64,000 nt of DNA from Pseudomonadales bacterium (GTDB lineage: Bacteria > Pseudomonadota > Gammaproteobacteria > Pseudomonadales > Halieaceae): the NCBI GenBank assembly GCA_024234855.1, contig JACKNN010000001.1, forward strand, positions 434,001-498,000. The letters are read 5' to 3'. This document shows, one piece after another, positions 16,349 through 24,931 of the stretch; positions within the stretch are counted from its first letter, which is position 1; each line of letters begins with the position of its first letter. The notes under the pieces are model-generated. The model saw nothing but the letters and a program-made list of their open reading frames with translations. It did not search any database and was not told the origin of the DNA. Both the position numbers and the translations under genes were made by a program.

Positions 16349-17185
16349 TCAGGCGGCGGCCAGCGCGTCCCGGATTTGCCTGATCACCGGGCGGGTCTCG
16401 GGGCGCACCCGCCGCCAGATATAGAAAGACTGTGCGGCCTGCTCGACCAGCATGCCCAGGCCATCGGCCACCGCCCACGCTGCGTGGTGGGCGGCCCAGC
16501 GCATGAACGCCGTGGGCTGGGCGCCGTACACCATGTCGTAGCAACAACTTCGTTCGGTCAGCACAGTCCCGGGCAGGTCTGGCACCTCCCCGTCCAGGCC
16601 GGCACTGGTGGCATTAATAACCAGGTCGAAGGAGCGGCTTCCGATCAGTGCATACTCCCCGCCTTGCACGGCTCCTATGTCGATGAATTCGGTCGCCAGC
16701 TGCCGCGCCCGCTCGGCGGTTCGATTGACGATCAACAGTTCTTGCGGTTTTTCGCGCAGCAGCGGCTCCAGCACACCGCGGGCGGCGCCGCCGGCACCGA
16801 GCAACAGGACGCGCTGTCCCTGCACCGCCCACCCCAGGTTGGCGATCATGTCGCTCACCAGGCCGATGCCGTCAGTGTTATCACCTTCGATGGCGCCATC
16901 GGTGCAGCGGGTCAGCGTATTGACGGCATCCGCGCGCCGGGCGCGCTCACTGAGCCGATCGGCAAACTGGCAGGCATCGCGCTTGAAGGGCGCGGTAACA
17001 TTGAGGCCGCAGCCGGCATCATCGAAAAATCTGCGCGCCGCCAGGGCAAAACCATCGAGCTCAACCAGTACCGCCCGGTACTGCAGGCGCTGCCCGCATT
17101 GTGCCGCAAAGGCCGCATGAATCGCCGGCGATTTGCTTTGCTTGATCGGGTTGCCGAAGACCGCGTACTTGTCTATACCACTCAT
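16349..17185 (-). CDS. aroE: Shikimate dehydrogenase
   Basis: A 278-residue NADPH-dependent enzyme that reduces 3-dehydroshikimate to shikimate in aromatic amino acid synthesis. The substrate-binding segment is NPIKQSKSPAIH. Catalytic lysine and asparagine/aspartate positions appear in NVTAPFKRD and NTDGIG. The NADP-binding Rossmann loop is LLGAGGAARGVL, followed by VNRTAERA for the adenosine phosphate. Length is normal. It lies downstream of hemF on the same strand, as in Pseudomonas (hemF-aroE). Confidence 0.96.
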   Translation of the reverse strand: MSGIDKYAVFGNPIKQSKSPAIHAAFAAQCGQRLQYRAVLVELDGFALAARRFFDDAGCGLNVTAPFKRDACQFADRLSERARRADAVNTLTRCTDGAIEGDNTDGIGLVSDMIANLGWAVQGQRVLLLGAGGAARGVLEPLLREKPQELLIVNRTAERARQLATEFIDIGAVQGGEYALIGSRSFDLVINATSAGLDGEVPDLPGTVLTERSCCYDMVYGAQPTAFMRWAAHHAAWAVADGLGMLVEQAAQSFYIWRRVRPETRPVIRQIRDALAAA

Positions 17186-17258
17186 TTACCGCTCTTCCTC
17201 GTTATTATGGCCGGCCTGGCAGCTCGCTGAAAAAATCTTGCGCTCATCCGGGGGGTTG

Positions 17259-18167
17259 TCAGCTTTCCGCCAGCCAGTCACGGTCACGCAGGTAGAACTC
17301 TGTCAATTCCGCCTCCCGCGACCCCGGGGTCGGGCTGTAATCGTACTCCCAGCGCACCAGCGGCGGCAGCGACATCAGGATCGCCTCGGTACGGCCGTCC
17401 GACTGCAGGCCAAACAAGGTGCCCCGGTCGTATACCAGGTTGAACTCGACATAGCGCCCACGGCGATACAACTGGAATTGCCGCTCGCTGTCGCCATAAG
17501 CCTGGCCCTTGCGCCGCTGGACGATGGGCCGGTAGGCCCGGATATACGAGTCCCCCACCGATCGCATAAAGGCAAAGCTGGTGGCGAAATCCCACTCGTT
17601 CAGGTCGTCGAAGAAGAGACCGCCGATACCGCGCGGCTCGGCGCGATGCTTGAGATGGAAATAGTTGTCGCACCAGGCCTTGAAGCGGGGATACACACCC
17701 TCGCCAAATGGTGCGCAGGCAGCCGCGGCGACCCGATGCCAGCTGACGCAGTCCTCCCGGTTGCCATAGTAGGGTGTGAGGTCATAACCGCCGCCGAACC
17801 ACCAGACCGGCTCCTCTCCCGCTTTTTCCGCCACAAACATACGGACGTTGGCGTGGGAAGTAGGCACGTGCGGATTGCGCGGATGGATTACCAGGGAGAC
17901 GCCCATGGCCTGGAAACTGCGCCCGGCCAGTTCCGGCCTGGAGGCACTGGCGGAGGGGGGCAGGTTGGCGCCGCGCACATGGGAGAAATTCACCCCGGCG
18001 CGTTCAAAGACCGCGCCTTCAGTGAGCACCCGGCTGCGACCGCCCCCACCCCCGGGACGCTGCCACTCATCGGTGATGAACCCGGAGCCACCGTCTTCCT
18101 CGGCCAACTCGGCACAGATGTTGTCCTGAAGCTGCAGCAGGTAGGACTTGACCTGTTCAATCTCCAT
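17259..18167 (-). CDS. hemF: Oxygen-dependent coproporphyrinogen III oxidase
   Basis: A 302-residue cytoplasmic enzyme that oxidatively decarboxylates coproporphyrinogen III to protoporphyrinogen IX using O2. Recognisable blocks are HPRNPHVPTSHANVR, WWFGGGYDLTPYY, GGLFFDDLNEWDF and RRGRYVEFNLVYDRGT. The ATG at 18167 (MEIEQVKSYL) gives a length near that of E. coli HemF; an upstream extension of the reading frame overlaps tsaC and has no homology. It lies between tsaC and aroE on the same strand, which suggests a housekeeping operon. Confidence 0.96.
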   Translation of the reverse strand: MEIEQVKSYLLQLQDNICAELAEEDGGSGFITDEWQRPGGGGGRSRVLTEGAVFERAGVNFSHVRGANLPPSASASRPELAGRSFQAMGVSLVIHPRNPHVPTSHANVRMFVAEKAGEEPVWWFGGGYDLTPYYGNREDCVSWHRVAAAACAPFGEGVYPRFKAWCDNYFHLKHRAEPRGIGGLFFDDLNEWDFATSFAFMRSVGDSYIRAYRPIVQRRKGQAYGDSERQFQLYRRGRYVEFNLVYDRGTLFGLQSDGRTEAILMSLPPLVRWEYDYSPTPGSREAELTEFYLRDRDWLAES

Positions 18168-18241
18168 CGTCGTGTATACCCCGTGGATTGATGGGCGAGG
18201 GATTATACGCACCCCTGCGCGGGAACAATACCCGAACCGGT

Positions 18242-18808
18242 TCAGGAGCGAACTATTTGCCCGCTGGCAAGGTCGCGAATCACCGTGGGCCGGCCCGAGC
18301 GACCTACGGCGCCGGGCAGGATGTAATCCAGCTGCTCGCCAAAATAGCGCCTTACCTGGTAGCCCTGCCGCGGTGGGCGGCGGCCGGCGGGATTGGCGGA
18401 AGTGGATACCAGGGGTCCGCCCCAGGCCATGCACAGGGCGCTGACACCCGGGTGGTCGCTCACGCGCACCGCGACGGTATCATGCGCGCCATGGATCCAG
18501 GCGGGCACCCGCCCGCGATGCGGTACCAGCCAGGTGGCAGGGCCGGGCCAGCCGGAGGATAGGGTCGCGCGTTGGTGCGGGTCCAGCCCCGCCAGCAGAA
18601 ACTCCAATTGTCGCTCGGCGGCAGCCACCAGGATCAGCCCCTTGGCGGGTGAGCGGCCTTTCAAGGCCAGCAGGCGCTGGACAGCAGATCTGCTTCGGGG
18701 GTCGCAACTTAACCCCCATACCGCTTCCGTCGGGCAGGCGATGACGCCACCGGCGGACAGGGCCCGCAGCGCCAGGCGCAGGTGCAATGGCGCGGGGGGC
18801 CGGGCCAT
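18242..18808 (-). CDS. tsaC: Threonylcarbamoyl-AMP synthase (TsaC/Sua5/YrdC family)
   Basis: A 188-residue enzyme making threonylcarbamoyl-AMP from threonine, bicarbonate and ATP, the first step of the universal t6A37 tRNA modification. Motifs: GGVIACPTEAVWGLSCDP, LKGRSPAKGLILV and STSANPAGRRP, all diagnostic of the YrdC domain. The ATG at 18808 is one base beyond the purE stop (TGATATG), so translation is likely coupled to purE. A longer reading frame lies inside purE in another frame and was not used. The neighbours dprA and hemF match the Pseudomonas order. Confidence 0.94.
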   Translation of the reverse strand: MARPPAPLHLRLALRALSAGGVIACPTEAVWGLSCDPRSRSAVQRLLALKGRSPAKGLILVAAAERQLEFLLAGLDPHQRATLSSGWPGPATWLVPHRGRVPAWIHGAHDTVAVRVSDHPGVSALCMAWGGPLVSTSANPAGRRPPRQGYQVRRYFGEQLDYILPGAVGRSGRPTVIRDLASGQIVRS

Positions 18809-18809
18809 A

Positions 18810-19316
18810 TCAGCCTTTGAGACTCTCCTGCAGCGCCGCGTCCTTGGTGGCAATCGCTGCCGCGTTGGCGGCACGCTCGTCACGCAGTTTCTGCGCCAGT
18901 TCCGGATCGCCCACCGCAAGGATCTGGGTTGCCAGGTAGCCGGCGTTTTTGGCGCCCGCCTTGCCTATGGCCACCGAGGCCACCGGGATACCCGCCGGCA
19001 TCTGCACCGTGGACAGCAGGGCATCGAGGCCGTCGAGGGAGGCGTCCATGGGCACGCCTATCACCGGCTTGACTGTGGTGGCCGATACCGCGCCAGCCAG
19101 ATGCGCCGCCATGCCGGCGGCCGCAATAAACACGGCACAGCCGCGCTGGTCGGCGTCCTGCACAAACGCCTTGGTCACCTCCGGCGTGCGGTGGGCAGAG
19201 GTGATGCGCGCCTCGAAACGCACACCGAAGGAACGCAGAACATCAAAACAGGCCTGCATCACCGGTAAATCTGAATCCGATCCCATTACAATCGCCACAA
19301 ATGGCTCGCTCATCAC
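18810..19316 (-). CDS. purE: N5-carboxyaminoimidazole ribonucleotide mutase
   Basis: A 168-residue class I PurE that converts N5-CAIR to CAIR in purine synthesis. The N-terminal phosphate-binding motif is MGSDSDLPVM; SAHRTPE carries the catalytic histidine, and AAAGMAAHLAG and GVPMDASLDG are further family blocks. PurE of this class needs PurK to form N5-CAIR, but purK is not next to it; the gene that follows is tsaC. Probably purK is elsewhere. It is transcribed with tsaC. Confidence 0.96.
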   Translation of the reverse strand: MMSEPFVAIVMGSDSDLPVMQACFDVLRSFGVRFEARITSAHRTPEVTKAFVQDADQRGCAVFIAAAGMAAHLAGAVSATTVKPVIGVPMDASLDGLDALLSTVQMPAGIPVASVAIGKAGAKNAGYLATQILAVGDPELAQKLRDERAANAAAIATKDAALQESLKG

Positions 19317-19424
19317 TCATCTCCTGGTCGGTCGGCGGCACTTAGGGAAAACAGCCGCCAAAGAGCGCGAAAGTTAAACAACTGCCGGGAACTTCGCAAG
19401 TCCGGGTTTTCCGCCGGCCCTACT

Positions 19425-20540
19425 TCAGCTGCGGATGTAACCGCCGCCGGTGCGTGTCACCAGCCCCAGCATTTCGAGCGAGGTCATCTCCGCCATTACC
19501 CGGGCGGCGGGCAGGGCGCTCAACTGGCTCAGTTCATCGACGCCTACCAACTCGTACCCCACCGACTGCAGCAGGCTGCGCTGGTGCGGCGACAAGCCGG
19601 CGGGCGCAACGCGCGAGTCTTCACCCGGGGTCAGCAGTTCCTGCCCCAGGGTGTAGATCGACCCCAGCTCTTCCACCACATCGTGGATGGTTTCCACCAT
19701 TTTGGCACCATCGCGTATCAGGTAGAGGCAGCCTGCGCCACCGGCGTGGTAGATCGACCAGGGCAGGGCGAACACCTCGCGGCCCTGCTCGATGGCGGTG
19801 CGAGCGGTGATCAGCGAACCGCTGGGCAGTGCGGCTTCCACCACCAGCACGCCCAGGCACAGACCACTGATGATGCGGTTGCGACGGGGGAAGTTCTGCT
19901 TCAACGGCGGCACCCCCGGCGGAAATTCCGTAACCAGACAACCGGCCTGTTCCAGCGCCGTCGCCAGGCCGCGATGACTGGCCGGATACACCCGGTCTAT
20001 CCCTGTCGCCACGACTGCAATACTTCGCCCACCGGCTTCCAGCGCCCCCTGGTGGGCCGCGCCGTCGATACCCCGGGCCAGGCCGCTGGTGACATGCAGG
20101 CCCGCCAGCGTGGTGTGGCCGGCGAGTGAGCCCGCGGCCCGCAGTCCCGCCGGGCTGGCCCTGCGACTGCCCACCATGGCCAGTTGCGCCTCGGACAGCA
20201 GCGCGGGATCGCCCCGCACATAAAGCAGGGGCGGCGGGTCGTGGATGGTTCGCAGCAGCGGCGGGTAGCGGGGATCACAAATCGGCAGGACGTCCGCGCC
20301 GACCCGGTCCAGACTGGCCAACTGGGCATCGACGTCGATAGCGGAAGAGCCGCTGCGCAGGGCCCGGTCCAGTTCCCGCGCGGCGGCTGCCGACAGGCCC
20401 AGTTCACACCACAGGGACTGTCCGCCGACGGCCAACGCGCCGGCGGAGCCGCTGTGCAGCAGCATCCGCGCCAGGGTGGGATCACTAATGCCGGGCACGC
20501 CGTGCAGCAAAAGGCACAGCCGGGCTTCTGTTGTATTCAT
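19425..20540 (-). CDS. dprA: DNA-processing protein DprA
   Basis: A 371-residue protein that protects incoming single-stranded DNA and loads RecA during natural transformation. The Rossmann-like DprA core shows VGSRRASPAGLRAA, TSGLARGIDGAAHQGALE and AVVATGIDRVYPASH, followed by FPRRNRIISGL. An N-terminal SAM-like helical region and a C-terminal winged-helix DML1-like domain (about 310-371) complete the usual layout. Length is normal. It lies between the LysM gene and purE on the minus strand; LysM and dprA are adjacent in Pseudomonas too. Confidence 0.95.
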   Translation of the reverse strand: MNTTEARLCLLLHGVPGISDPTLARMLLHSGSAGALAVGGQSLWCELGLSAAAARELDRALRSGSSAIDVDAQLASLDRVGADVLPICDPRYPPLLRTIHDPPPLLYVRGDPALLSEAQLAMVGSRRASPAGLRAAGSLAGHTTLAGLHVTSGLARGIDGAAHQGALEAGGRSIAVVATGIDRVYPASHRGLATALEQAGCLVTEFPPGVPPLKQNFPRRNRIISGLCLGVLVVEAALPSGSLITARTAIEQGREVFALPWSIYHAGGAGCLYLIRDGAKMVETIHDVVEELGSIYTLGQELLTPGEDSRVAPAGLSPHQRSLLQSVGYELVGVDELSQLSALPAARVMAEMTSLEMLGLVTRTGGGYIRS

Positions 20541-20584
20541 ACATCATCCTTGATGTGGGAACGGCACACCCGCTACAGCGGCCG

Positions 20585-20650
20585 CCGTACTTCCTGTACA
20601 TCGTCGCTACCGGCTCCTGCCTCTCGCGACATACCGTACTTCCTGTACAT
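20585..20650. repeat. Pair of 17-bp direct repeats between dprA and the LysM gene
   Basis: The sequence CCGTACTTCCTGTACAT occurs at 20585-20601 and again at 20634-20650, 49 bases apart. Each copy contains a small GTAC-TTCCT-GTAC inverted repeat. They lie between a dprA start and the LysM terminator. This resembles a unit of a short dispersed intergenic repeat, but no other copy was noticed in the window. Confidence 0.6.
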
Positions 20651-20674
20651 AAAAACGGGGCTCCAGGCCCCGTT
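20651..20674 (-). terminator. Rho-independent terminator after the LysM gene
   Basis: On the minus strand AACGGGGC and GCCCCGTT form an 8-bp stem around a 5-base loop (CTGGA), followed by five U (A-run 20651-20655 on the plus strand). It lies about 30 bases past the LysM stop codon, so dprA is probably transcribed separately. Confidence 0.75.
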
Positions 20675-20705
20675 AGTGTGCTGTGTCGTTATGGCTGGTG
20701 GAACA

Positions 20706-21737
20706 TCAGGGGTTCTTAACTTTATCCCCTACCGCCAGCGGCTTGTCAGATTTCAGGACGATGGCATAGCTGGCCTTTTCAAATATCTCGAACACCATCG
20801 CCAGGCCGGCCCGCACGTCTGGCAATCGCACATTGTCCTGGGCGATGGTGTCGAATACCAGCTCGCCCGCCTGGTAGATGGCCAGCACCTGGCCGACCTC
20901 CAGGCCATCCCGCTCGCCCTTGTTCAACACCACGATATCCGTAGTACCAATCTGGGTAACACCACCGGGGACCGCGATCATGAAGCCGTTCTCAATCTCC
21001 ACATCCGGCGCGCGGGGGTGGAAAGTGGCTTCGATGATGCGCTCGCGCAGGGGCAACAGCCGGTCGGTAATGCGCGCTTCCTCGGTGATGCGGGTAATTT
21101 CCAGCTCAGCGACCTCATCCGCAGTGCTGCTCAGCAGCCTGGCATTGCCGATGTCCTGGGCCTGGTAGCCCAGCAGTTCGTTGGTGACAGGGTCATAATA
21201 GGCCTCGCCTGGCCGATAGATACCATAGGCGCGCTCACCCTCAGGGAAACTGCCCCGGCCATACACGCGGTCGCCCGGTGCACTCAACAGATGCCGCTGG
21301 GACCCCGAGACAATATAGGGCGCGCCACTGAGTTCGCCCTCCGCAACAATCCTGGACCACTTGAGCCAGGGGCCGATCTGGTCCAGGGGGATAATGGGTA
21401 TCGCCAGGTTCAGCTCGGAGACCCGCATGTTCGGTTCCAGCTTGACGTCACGACCGCGGCGCATGCGCAGCCTGGGCTGGCCGTCGATCCATACCAGGTA
21501 CAACTCGTCCCCGGGGTAGATCAGGTGGGGGTTATCGATCTGGGGGTTGGCGTCCCACAGCTGTGGCCACAGCCACGGCTTTTGCAGGTACATGCCGGAG
21601 ATACCCCAGAGCGTGTCCCCCTTCTTGACAATATAGGTTTCCGGTACGTTGTCGTTGAGTTCTACTGCCGCCTGCAGCCATGTACTAAAAAGCAATGACA
21701 GCAGGAGAAGGCATACTGAAAGTGACCTTGATTTCAT
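20706..21737 (-). CDS. LysM peptidoglycan-binding domain protein
   Basis: A 343-residue exported protein: signal peptide (residues 1-23, SLSVCLLLLSLLFSTWLQA), then one LysM domain (about 34-85: YIVKKGDTLWGISGMYLQKP ... IYPGDELYLV). The long C-terminal region of unknown fold contains a repeated GDRVY/GDKVK-like pattern. It probably binds peptidoglycan in the periplasm. Pseudomonas has an equivalent uncharacterised gene between dprA and def. It is divergent from def, with about 270 bases between them. Confidence 0.88.
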   Translation of the reverse strand: MKSRSLSVCLLLLSLLFSTWLQAAVELNDNVPETYIVKKGDTLWGISGMYLQKPWLWPQLWDANPQIDNPHLIYPGDELYLVWIDGQPRLRMRRGRDVKLEPNMRVSELNLAIPIIPLDQIGPWLKWSRIVAEGELSGAPYIVSGSQRHLLSAPGDRVYGRGSFPEGERAYGIYRPGEAYYDPVTNELLGYQAQDIGNARLLSSTADEVAELEITRITEEARITDRLLPLRERIIEATFHPRAPDVEIENGFMIAVPGGVTQIGTTDIVVLNKGERDGLEVGQVLAIYQAGELVFDTIAQDNVRLPDVRAGLAMVFEIFEKASYAIVLKSDKPLAVGDKVKNP

Positions 21738-21781
21738 TTTTTCCGTCCCTGCCTGGCTTTGTTATAGTCTGGCGCTGCAAA

Positions 21782-21885
21782 AGTCCCTGAGGCTTCTCAG
21801 GCCAAAGGACTGACGCTGCGACAGCTTCCCCGTGAGCTGTGCCCTGTGTTCGCACCACCGCGCCAGTGTTTCCGGCACTGGGCGC
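21782..21885. other. Three consecutive hairpins upstream of def
   Basis: In the gap between the LysM gene and def there are three stems in a row. The first is AGTCC-CTGAG (21782-21791) with CTCAG (21796-21800) and GGACT (21807-21811). The second is ACAGCT (21821-21826) with AGCTGT (21835-21840). The third is GCGCCAGTG (21860-21868) with CACTGGGCGC (21876-21885), which has one bulge. A TATAAT hexamer follows at 21903-21908. This could be a structured leader or small RNA; direction and role are not known. Confidence 0.4.
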
Positions 21886-21902
21886 CCCGTCGCTACAGGT
21901 AG

Positions 21903-21908
21903 TATAAT
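21903..21908 (+). promoter_or_regulatory. Candidate -10 element upstream of def
   Basis: A perfect TATAAT lies 103 bases before the def ATG. No good -35 hexamer stands 16-18 bases upstream, so this is a weak prediction. Confidence 0.35.
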
Positions 21909-22010
21909 CGCTACAGTTTGCTGCCGCTATTTGCCGCTGGCAAGCTTAATGTTACTAATTCACGCAGCCGTTTTCGGCTAGATTGTGGCCAAAACAGAGC
22001 AGTTTCACCC

Positions 22011-22517
22011 ATGGCAGTACTCGAAATACTGGAATTTCCCGATCCACGCCTGCGCACAAAGGCGAAACCGGTGGCCCGGGTTACGCAAGTTACCCGTCGC
22101 CTGATAGCGGACATGCTCGAGACCATGTACGACGCACCGGGCATCGGGCTGGCCGCCACCCAGGTCAACGTACACGAGCGCATACTGGTGATCGACGTGT
22201 CCGAGGAGCGCAACAGTCCGCTGGTGTTCATCAATCCCGAAATCACGATCCTCGACCCCGAGTTGGGGGAGTATGACGAGGGCTGCCTGTCGGTTCCGGG
22301 CTTCTACGAGACAGTCTGCCGCCCCGGCAAGGTGCAGGTTACGGCCCTGGACGGAGACGGCAACCGCTTCACCCGCGACCTGGACGGCCTGCTGGCCATC
22401 TGCCTGCAGCACGAGATCGACCATCTCGAAGGCAAGCTTTTCGTCGATTACCTGTCCCCGCTAAAGCGTCAGCGTATACGCAAAAAGCTGGAGAAACAGC
22501 AGCGCCAGAACGCCTGA
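22011..22517 (+). CDS. def: Peptide deformylase
   Basis: A 168-residue metalloenzyme that removes the N-formyl group from nascent proteins. All three family motifs are intact: GIGLAATQV (residues 44-52), EGCLSVPG with metal ligand Cys92, and QHEIDHLEG with His134, Glu135 and His138. The ATG at 22011 gives the family length (E. coli 169); upstream codons in the same frame lack homology. The stop overlaps the fmt start (TGATG), so def, fmt and rsmB form a translationally coupled operon. Confidence 0.97.
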   Translation: MAVLEILEFPDPRLRTKAKPVARVTQVTRRLIADMLETMYDAPGIGLAATQVNVHERILVIDVSEERNSPLVFINPEITILDPELGEYDEGCLSVPGFYETVCRPGKVQVTALDGDGNRFTRDLDGLLAICLQHEIDHLEGKLFVDYLSPLKRQRIRKKLEKQQRQNA

Positions 22518-23518
22518 TGCCAGTACAGCCAGGGCGCGCGCCCAAGCCACCGCTGCGAATTATTTTTGCCGGCACCCCTGATTTTGCGGCCATACATCTC
22601 GCGGCATTAATTGATAGTAAGCACCAACTTATCGCGGTGTATTCACAGCCGGACCGGCCCGCAGGCAGGGGCAAGAAGCTGCAGGCCAGCCCCGTGAAAC
22701 GCATCGCCGAGGCCGCCGGCCTTCCTGTCTACCAGCCGGTATCCCTGCGCAACCGCGACCAGCAGGTATGCCTCGCAGGACTGGAGGCTGACGTTCTGGT
22801 GGTCGTGGCTTACGGCCTGATCCTGCCCCAGGCGGTACTGGACGCGCCCCGGCTCGGCTGCCTGAATGTGCACGCCTCGCTGCTGCCGCGCTGGCGCGGT
22901 GCGGCACCCATACAGCGGGCAATTGAGGCCGGGGATACCGCGACCGGGATTACCATCATGCAAATGGACGCCGGTCTCGACACCGGCGCCATGCTGGCCA
23001 GCGCCAGCTGCGCTATCCACCCGCACACTACCGCCGCCAGCCTGCATGACGAGCTCGCCCGTATCGGCCCGCCACTATTGCTCGATGTGCTCGGCGATCT
23101 TGCCGCCTGCCAGGCCGGGGCGCAGGCCCAGAACGATGACCTGGCCACGTACGCGGGAAAAATTCTCAAGCCCGAGGCGGAGATCGACTGGCGCCGGGAT
23201 GCCCCTGCACTGGATCGCGCGGTCCGGGCTTTCAACCCGTTTCCGGTCTGCTTCACTGTGCTGGCGGGGGAGCGGGTAAAGATCTGGCAAGCCCGACCGA
23301 TGGCGGATAACGCCGGGCTCGGGGCACCCGGCACCATCGTGCGGGCGGACCGGGACGGCATTCTGGTTAACTGCGGCAGTGGACAACTGCTGCTTGAGCA
23401 ACTGCAACTCCCCGGCGGCAAACCGCTGACGGCGGAGCAGATACTCAATGCCCGCGGCCGGTTGTTTGCGCCCGGCAATCGATTCGGACTTCCGGGTTCC
23501 GCAGCGGGCGAAGACTGA
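22517..23518 (+). CDS. fmt: Methionyl-tRNA formyltransferase
   Basis: A 333-residue enzyme that formylates initiator Met-tRNA using 10-formyl-tetrahydrofolate. The N-terminal catalytic domain starts RIIFAGTPDFAA and carries the active-site block NVHASLLPRWRGAAP and MDAGLDTG. The C-terminal OB-like tRNA-binding domain begins around residue 205 (TYAGKILKPEAEIDW). The ATG overlaps the def stop by one base, and its own stop overlaps the rsmB start in the same way. Length is close to the E. coli enzyme (315) with a slightly extended end. Confidence 0.97.
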   Translation: MPVQPGRAPKPPLRIIFAGTPDFAAIHLAALIDSKHQLIAVYSQPDRPAGRGKKLQASPVKRIAEAAGLPVYQPVSLRNRDQQVCLAGLEADVLVVVAYGLILPQAVLDAPRLGCLNVHASLLPRWRGAAPIQRAIEAGDTATGITIMQMDAGLDTGAMLASASCAIHPHTTAASLHDELARIGPPLLLDVLGDLAACQAGAQAQNDDLATYAGKILKPEAEIDWRRDAPALDRAVRAFNPFPVCFTVLAGERVKIWQARPMADNAGLGAPGTIVRADRDGILVNCGSGQLLLEQLQLPGGKPLTAEQILNARGRLFAPGNRFGLPGSAAGED

Positions 23519-24813
23519 TGGCCCTGGACCCGAGGGCCGCTGCCGCCCGGGTGATCGGCGAGGTGCTGACCGGCAGCTCACTCAACCAGGCCCTGCCGCC
23601 CAGGCTGGCCCAGGTGGCCGAACGCGAGCGGGGTCTGCTGCAGCAGCTGTGTTACGGCACGCTGCGCCAGGCGCCGCGCCTGCAGGCACTGCTGGCACAA
23701 TTGCTGAATAAGCCCCTGCGGGACAAGGACAGTGATCTCCAGGGCCTGCTGTTGTGCGGTCTCTATCAGCTCGAAGGTACCCGTATACCGGATCACGCGG
23801 CGGTGGCCGCTACCGTCGGGGCCGTGGCGGTCCTGAAAAAGAACTGGGCCAGGGGAATGACCAACGCGGTGTTGAGGCGTTTCCTGCGCGAGCGCCAGAC
23901 CCTTTCCGACAACCTGTCCGAAGCGGCGGCGGCGAGCCATCCGCAGTGGCTCTACCAGGCGCTGCAACAGCAGTGGCCCGGGGCCGCCGCGGCAATCCTT
24001 GCCGCCAACAACCAGCAGCCGCCCATGGTGCTGCGGGTCAACAGCCGCCTAATCTCGCGCCAGGCCTACCTGGACAAGCTGGCGGGGCAGGGCATTGAAG
24101 CCACGGCGGGGCAGCTTTCATCCCAGGCCGTCTACCTGGCACAACCTCGCGATGTGGCGCAGTTACCGGGCTTCGCCGAGGGCGAGGCGAGCGTGCAGGA
24201 CGAGGCCGCGCAACTGGCCGCCCCGCTGTTACGGCCGGGGCCGGGTGAGCGCATTCTCGACGCCTGCGCCGCCCCGGGCGGCAAAGCCTGTCACCTGCTG
24301 GAACTGCAGCCCGAGCTGGCCGAACTGGTGGCAATGGATGTCGATGAGATCCGCTTGCAAAAAGTCTCCCAGAACCTGCAGCGGTTGCAGCTGCAGGCGA
24401 CCCTGCTGGCAGGCGACGCCCGGCGACCACCGGCGACCCTGGCACCCGCCAGCTTTGATCGTATCCTGGTGGATGCGCCGTGTTCGGCCACCGGGGTCAT
24501 CAGGCGCCACCCGGATGTGAAGCTGTTGCGGCGGCCCGAGGATATCGACGCCATGGCCCATCAGCAGCTGGCAATACTGGAGGGGTTGTGGCCTCTGCTG
24601 AAACCGGGCGGCACCCTCCTTTACGCCACCTGCTCGGTGCTGGCCGAAGAAAACAGTGCGGTGGTGCAGCGCTTCCTGGCCACCTGTCGTGAGGCAGGGG
24701 AGGTGTCACCGGGAGTGTCCTGGGGCGAGACCACCGACAGCGGGCGCCAGTTGTTGCCATCGCCATCGGCTGCCGACGGTTTGTTCTATGCCCTGCTCGG
24801 CAAGAGCGCCTGA
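23518..24813 (+). CDS. rsmB: 16S rRNA (cytosine-967-C5) methyltransferase
   Basis: A 431-residue enzyme: N-terminal NusB-like RNA-binding domain (about 1-140) and C-terminal SAM-dependent methyltransferase. SAM-binding motif I is DACAAPGGKACHLLEL. The two catalytic cysteines are in DAPCSATGVIRRHPD and YATCSVLAEEN. It methylates C967 of 16S rRNA. It is coupled to fmt by TGATG overlap; the trkA gene starts 118 bases downstream. The def-fmt-rsmB-trkA order is typical of gammaproteobacteria. Confidence 0.96.
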   Translation: MALDPRAAAARVIGEVLTGSSLNQALPPRLAQVAERERGLLQQLCYGTLRQAPRLQALLAQLLNKPLRDKDSDLQGLLLCGLYQLEGTRIPDHAAVAATVGAVAVLKKNWARGMTNAVLRRFLRERQTLSDNLSEAAAASHPQWLYQALQQQWPGAAAAILAANNQQPPMVLRVNSRLISRQAYLDKLAGQGIEATAGQLSSQAVYLAQPRDVAQLPGFAEGEASVQDEAAQLAAPLLRPGPGERILDACAAPGGKACHLLELQPELAELVAMDVDEIRLQKVSQNLQRLQLQATLLAGDARRPPATLAPASFDRILVDAPCSATGVIRRHPDVKLLRRPEDIDAMAHQQLAILEGLWPLLKPGGTLLYATCSVLAEENSAVVQRFLATCREAGEVSPGVSWGETTDSGRQLLPSPSAADGLFYALLGKSA

Positions 24814-24931
24814 GGCCGGCGCGGCGTCTGTGTGCATAATTACGGCGGGCGGACACTTACATTCGCCGGGGGTTTTCTTTAATGTGCTCGGGTAATTCGC
24901 ATCTGTTAACACTACTTGAGCTCCCTGAGCG

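Noticed and set aside
18809..18919. N-terminal extension of the tsaC reading frame
   Set aside because: It lies inside purE in another frame and has no YrdC homology; the ATG directly after the purE stop fits better.
21782..21811. Glycine-riboswitch-like string upstream of def
   Set aside because: Only a short core-like string matches; the surrounding helices and length of a glycine aptamer are missing, and def is not a glycine gene.
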